Assembly (NCBI GenBank): GCA_902792115.1
Contig: CADAYJ010000007.1
Span: 1 to 34,033 of the forward strand
Source of the DNA: an uncultured Ruminococcus sp.
GTDB taxonomy: Bacteria; Bacillota; Clostridia; Oscillospirales; Acutalibacteraceae
Direction of reading: 5' to 3'
Length of the DNA stretch: 34,033 nucleotides
Positions 31,793 to 34,033 of the stretch are shown one piece after another (within the stretch, counting starts at the first letter, position 1; each line of letters begins with the position of its first letter). A program made the translations under genes and the position numbers. Under the pieces are notes generated by a model, which saw nothing but the letters and a program-made list of their open reading frames with translations, made no database searches and was not told the DNA's origin.

Positions 31793-33709
31793 ATGGATCA
31801 GATATTCAACTCAAGAAGCCCCTACTACCGCAGCCCGCTCGGAGCCGTTGAGGAGGGAACCTCGGTACATTTCAGGATAAAGGTTCCTCTTTCTCTCAAG
31901 TGCAGCAAGGCGCATCTTATTGTGATAAACGAGAACAACAACTCCAAGCGCGACAACTACACCATGCTCTGGGACGGCATGGCGGACGAGTGCGAGATCT
32001 GGGAGTGCGACTTTATCCCGAAGAAATTCGGGCTGTACTGGTACTCCTTCCAGCTCGACACGCCCGACGGTCTCCGCTTTTTGGTGAGGGACTTCGGGTC
32101 TGTTGCGCGCATTGATTACAGCATTCTTTACTCCTGGCAGCTCACCTGCTACAAGAAGGGCTTTAAAACGCCCGACTGGCCGGCAGGCGGCGTTATGTAT
32201 CAGATATTCCCCGACCGCTTCTGCTTCTCGGGGGAGAGCAAGCGCGCAGGCCGCGAGGACAGGGAGTACCACAAAAGCTGGGACGAGATCCCGGAGTGGC
32301 GCCCGAACAAGGACGGCATCATCACGAACACGGACTTTTTCGAGGGCGACCTCAAGGGCATCACGCAGAAGCTCGGATATCTGGAGGAGCTTGGCGTAAC
32401 GTGCATCTACCTCAACCCGATTTTCGAGGCGTACTCCAACCACCGCTACGACACGGCGAGCTACGAGGACATTGATCCGCTGCTCGGCACGGAGGAGGAT
32501 TTCAGGACGCTCTGCGAGGAAGCGAAGAAGCGCGGTATCCGCGTAATAAACGACGGCGTATTCTCCCACACGGGAAGCGACTCAAAATACTTCAACCGCC
32601 AGGGGCGCTACAAGACGCTCGGCGCATACAACTCGAAGGAATCGCCGTACTTTAGCTGGTACGACTTCAACAACTGGCCGAACGGGTACAACTCGTGGTG
32701 GGGCTTTGACACGCTGCCGAACACGCGCGAGGACGATCCCGGCTTCAACGAATACATCAACGGCGAGAACGGAATTATCCGCAAGTGGATCAAGGCGGGC
32801 AACAGCGGCTGGAGGCTTGACGTAGCCGACGAGCTGCCGGACGTATTCATCAAGAATCTGCGCGCCGCCGTCAAGGCGGAGGACGAGGACGCGATCGTGA
32901 TCGGCGAGGTATGGGAGGACGCCTCCAACAAGGAGAGCTACGGCTCGCGCCGCAAGTTCCTTCTCGGCGAGCAGCTCGACACCGTAATGAACTACCCGTT
33001 CCGCAGCGCGATACTTGAATATCTCCACGGCGTTGACGCATTCCACATCATGGAGGGCATTCTCTGCATCATGGAGAACTATCCGCGCCCCGTTCTGAAA
33101 AACCTGATGAACTTCGTCACCACACATGACACGGAGCGCACGATCACGGTGCTTGCAGGCGAGCCGCTCAACAACAGGGGGCGCGAATTCCAGGCGAACA
33201 CGAAGCTCTCGCCCGAGCAGAGGGAGTACGGTCTGAAAATGATGCGTCTGGCTGCCGGAATGCAGTTCACGCTTCCGGGCTTCCCCTGCGTTTACTACGG
33301 CGACGAAGCCGGCGTGGAGGGCTACAAGGATCCGTTCAACCGCTCCACGTTCCCCTGGGGCAAGGAGGACAAAGGTCTGCTGGAGTGGCACAAGAGCCTC
33401 GCGCAGTTCCGCAAGAGCTTCACCTGCTTCAACGACGGCGAATTCCGCGACCTCTACTGCTGCGAGCGCGTGATGTCGTACGAGCGCTACGACGAAAACG
33501 GCCGCATTCTCTGCGTCTTCAACGCAGGCAGCAGCATTGCCGAGGTACCTCTGCCGAGGGGTTACAGCGAATGTCACATCGAGCTTTCGACGAGCGACAA
33601 ATGTATAATCCGCGAAGACGGCTGCGTCGAGCTTCCGGAGTTTAGCTGTGTATTCATCAAGGCGAAGATCAAAACGAGGGAAAAGCAGAAGACGGTAGGT
33701 AATCTGTGA
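31793..33709 (+). CDS. GH13 alpha-glucanase (neopullulanase/cyclomaltodextrinase-like)
   Basis: A 638-residue glycoside hydrolase family 13 enzyme expected to cleave alpha-1,4 (and perhaps alpha-1,6) links in maltodextrins. An N-terminal beta domain (about 1-120) resembles the CBM34-type domain of neopullulanases. The barrel begins 'VMYQIFPDRFC'. Catalytic residues: nucleophile Asp in 'GWRLDVADELP' (about 340), acid/base Glu in 'VIGEVWED' (about 370), and the transition-state Asp in 'FVTTHDTER' (about 442). 'INDGVFSHTG' and 'YYGDEAG' are further family motifs. No signal peptide, so cytoplasmic, acting on imported oligosaccharides. ATG 31793 has AAAGGA 8 bases upstream. It is monocistronic, with its own promoter and terminator; no transporter or regulator is adjacent. 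Confidence 0.94.
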   Translation: MDQIFNSRSPYYRSPLGAVEEGTSVHFRIKVPLSLKCSKAHLIVINENNNSKRDNYTMLWDGMADECEIWECDFIPKKFGLYWYSFQLDTPDGLRFLVRDFGSVARIDYSILYSWQLTCYKKGFKTPDWPAGGVMYQIFPDRFCFSGESKRAGREDREYHKSWDEIPEWRPNKDGIITNTDFFEGDLKGITQKLGYLEELGVTCIYLNPIFEAYSNHRYDTASYEDIDPLLGTEEDFRTLCEEAKKRGIRVINDGVFSHTGSDSKYFNRQGRYKTLGAYNSKESPYFSWYDFNNWPNGYNSWWGFDTLPNTREDDPGFNEYINGENGIIRKWIKAGNSGWRLDVADELPDVFIKNLRAAVKAEDEDAIVIGEVWEDASNKESYGSRRKFLLGEQLDTVMNYPFRSAILEYLHGVDAFHIMEGILCIMENYPRPVLKNLMNFVTTHDTERTITVLAGEPLNNRGREFQANTKLSPEQREYGLKMMRLAAGMQFTLPGFPCVYYGDEAGVEGYKDPFNRSTFPWGKEDKGLLEWHKSLAQFRKSFTCFNDGEFRDLYCCERVMSYERYDENGRILCVFNAGSSIAEVPLPRGYSECHIELSTSDKCIIREDGCVELPEFSCVFIKAKIKTREKQKTVGNL

Positions 33710-33727
33710 TCCTCAGACAAAGCAGCG

Positions 33728-33767
33728 ATCCCCCCTGCACCGGTTGAGTGCAGGGGGGATTTAGTTT
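33728..33767 (+). terminator. Rho-independent terminator after the glucanase gene
   Basis: Perfect 13-bp stem ATCCCCCCTGCAC / GTGCAGGGGGGAT with a 7-nt loop, followed by TTAGTTT. The T-run is interrupted but the stem is very strong. Confidence 0.85.
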
Positions 33768-33779
33768 AATAGGAACGAG

Positions 33780-34033
33780 GCTGCGGTTTTCTAAGGATAC
33801 GGATAACTCACGCCATCTTCTCATGCTATCTAAATAAGTATTATGTATTCCGTGCCGAAGGGGTTGTAGGGGGCGACCGGAAAGCCCCCTGCATAAAACC
33901 GAAAAACCGCAACTCAGTATCTTTAGAAAGACGTTGCTTCGTTACTCTACGGGAAACTCACTCCATCTTCTCATGCTATCTTTATAAAAAAATGTCCTCC
34001 GAAGGGGGTTTGGGGGGCGACCGGAAAGCCCCC
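33780..34033. repeat. Start of a direct-repeat array with G/C hairpins, cut by the window end
   Basis: The two blocks 33805-33893 and 33955-34033 repeat each other, spaced 150 bp at the left side and 144 bp at the right. Shared parts are AACTCAC/TCCATCTTC with CATGCTATCT, then a CCGAAGGGG run and a hairpin GGGGGC-GACCGGAAA-GCCCCC. The first unit is flanked by inverted TGCGGTTTT (33782-33790) and AAAACCGCA (33903-33911); CTAAGGATAC and GTATCTTTAG form a second inverted match. No coding frame is visible. The second copy is truncated at the window edge. Confidence 0.8.

Overview
The window looks like chromosomal, mostly housekeeping DNA from a moderately GC-rich Clostridia-class Firmicute; an Oscillospirales-type gut bacterium is my inference. 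The evidence is the Bacillota-type blocks era-yqzL-recO and tgt-yajC, MutS2 with an Smr tail, a DUF1385 (YqhQ) gene beside prmC, a second divergent type IIA topoisomerase pair beside uvrB, consensus sigma-A promoters (three with perfect or near-perfect hexamers), and frequent TTG/GTG starts with good Shine-Dalgarno sites. No rRNA, CRISPR array, complete insertion sequence, prophage or antiviral cassette is visible.

Layout. (1) 22-5095, minus: era, a YqzL-like small gene, recO, mutS2 and a membrane-anchored YpmS-like protein, probably one operon from a promoter at 5135-5162. (2) 5096-5458: divergent intergenic region with an exact 100-bp-period duplication. (3) 5459-7056, plus: tgt and yajC, each with its own promoter, closed by a strong terminator. 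(4) 7068-9784, minus: two low-complexity envelope proteins, one with a cohesin-like domain on a Ser/Lys/Arg stalk, the other a zinc-ribbon protein with 14-residue lysine repeats and a membrane tail. (5) 10186-16466, minus: ParC-like and ParE-like subunits and uvrB. (6) 16490-16906: tRNA-Leu and tRNA-Cys separated and followed by terminator hairpins, plus a 33-residue membrane peptide gene. (7) 16943-17623: a left-handed beta-helix protein. (8) 17821-22564, minus: a MoxR ATPase, DUF58 protein and membrane transglutaminase operon. (9) 22873-23535, plus: an orphan phage-type DUF4373 gene. (10) 23609-26026: ABC-F ATPase and a small membrane protein. (11) 26023-31372, minus: trmB, response regulator, histidine kinase, unknown membrane protein, DUF1385 protein and prmC, closely spaced. 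(12) 31649-33767, plus: a GH13 alpha-glucanase with its own promoter and terminator. (13) 33780-34033: the start of a repeat array that runs off the window.

Functionally, genome maintenance (MutS2, RecO, UvrB, topoisomerase), translation (Era, Tgt, TrmB, PrmC, ABC-F, two tRNAs), protein export (YajC) and envelope proteins dominate. I do not see a clear new defence or biosynthetic system. The best leads are the terminator-punctuated tRNA-Leu/tRNA-Cys/uvrB unit, the hidden 33-residue membrane peptide, the repeat-bearing zinc-ribbon and stalk protein pair, the orphan DUF4373 gene behind a hairpin, and the non-coding repeats at 5178-5361, 31436-31606 and 33780-34033.
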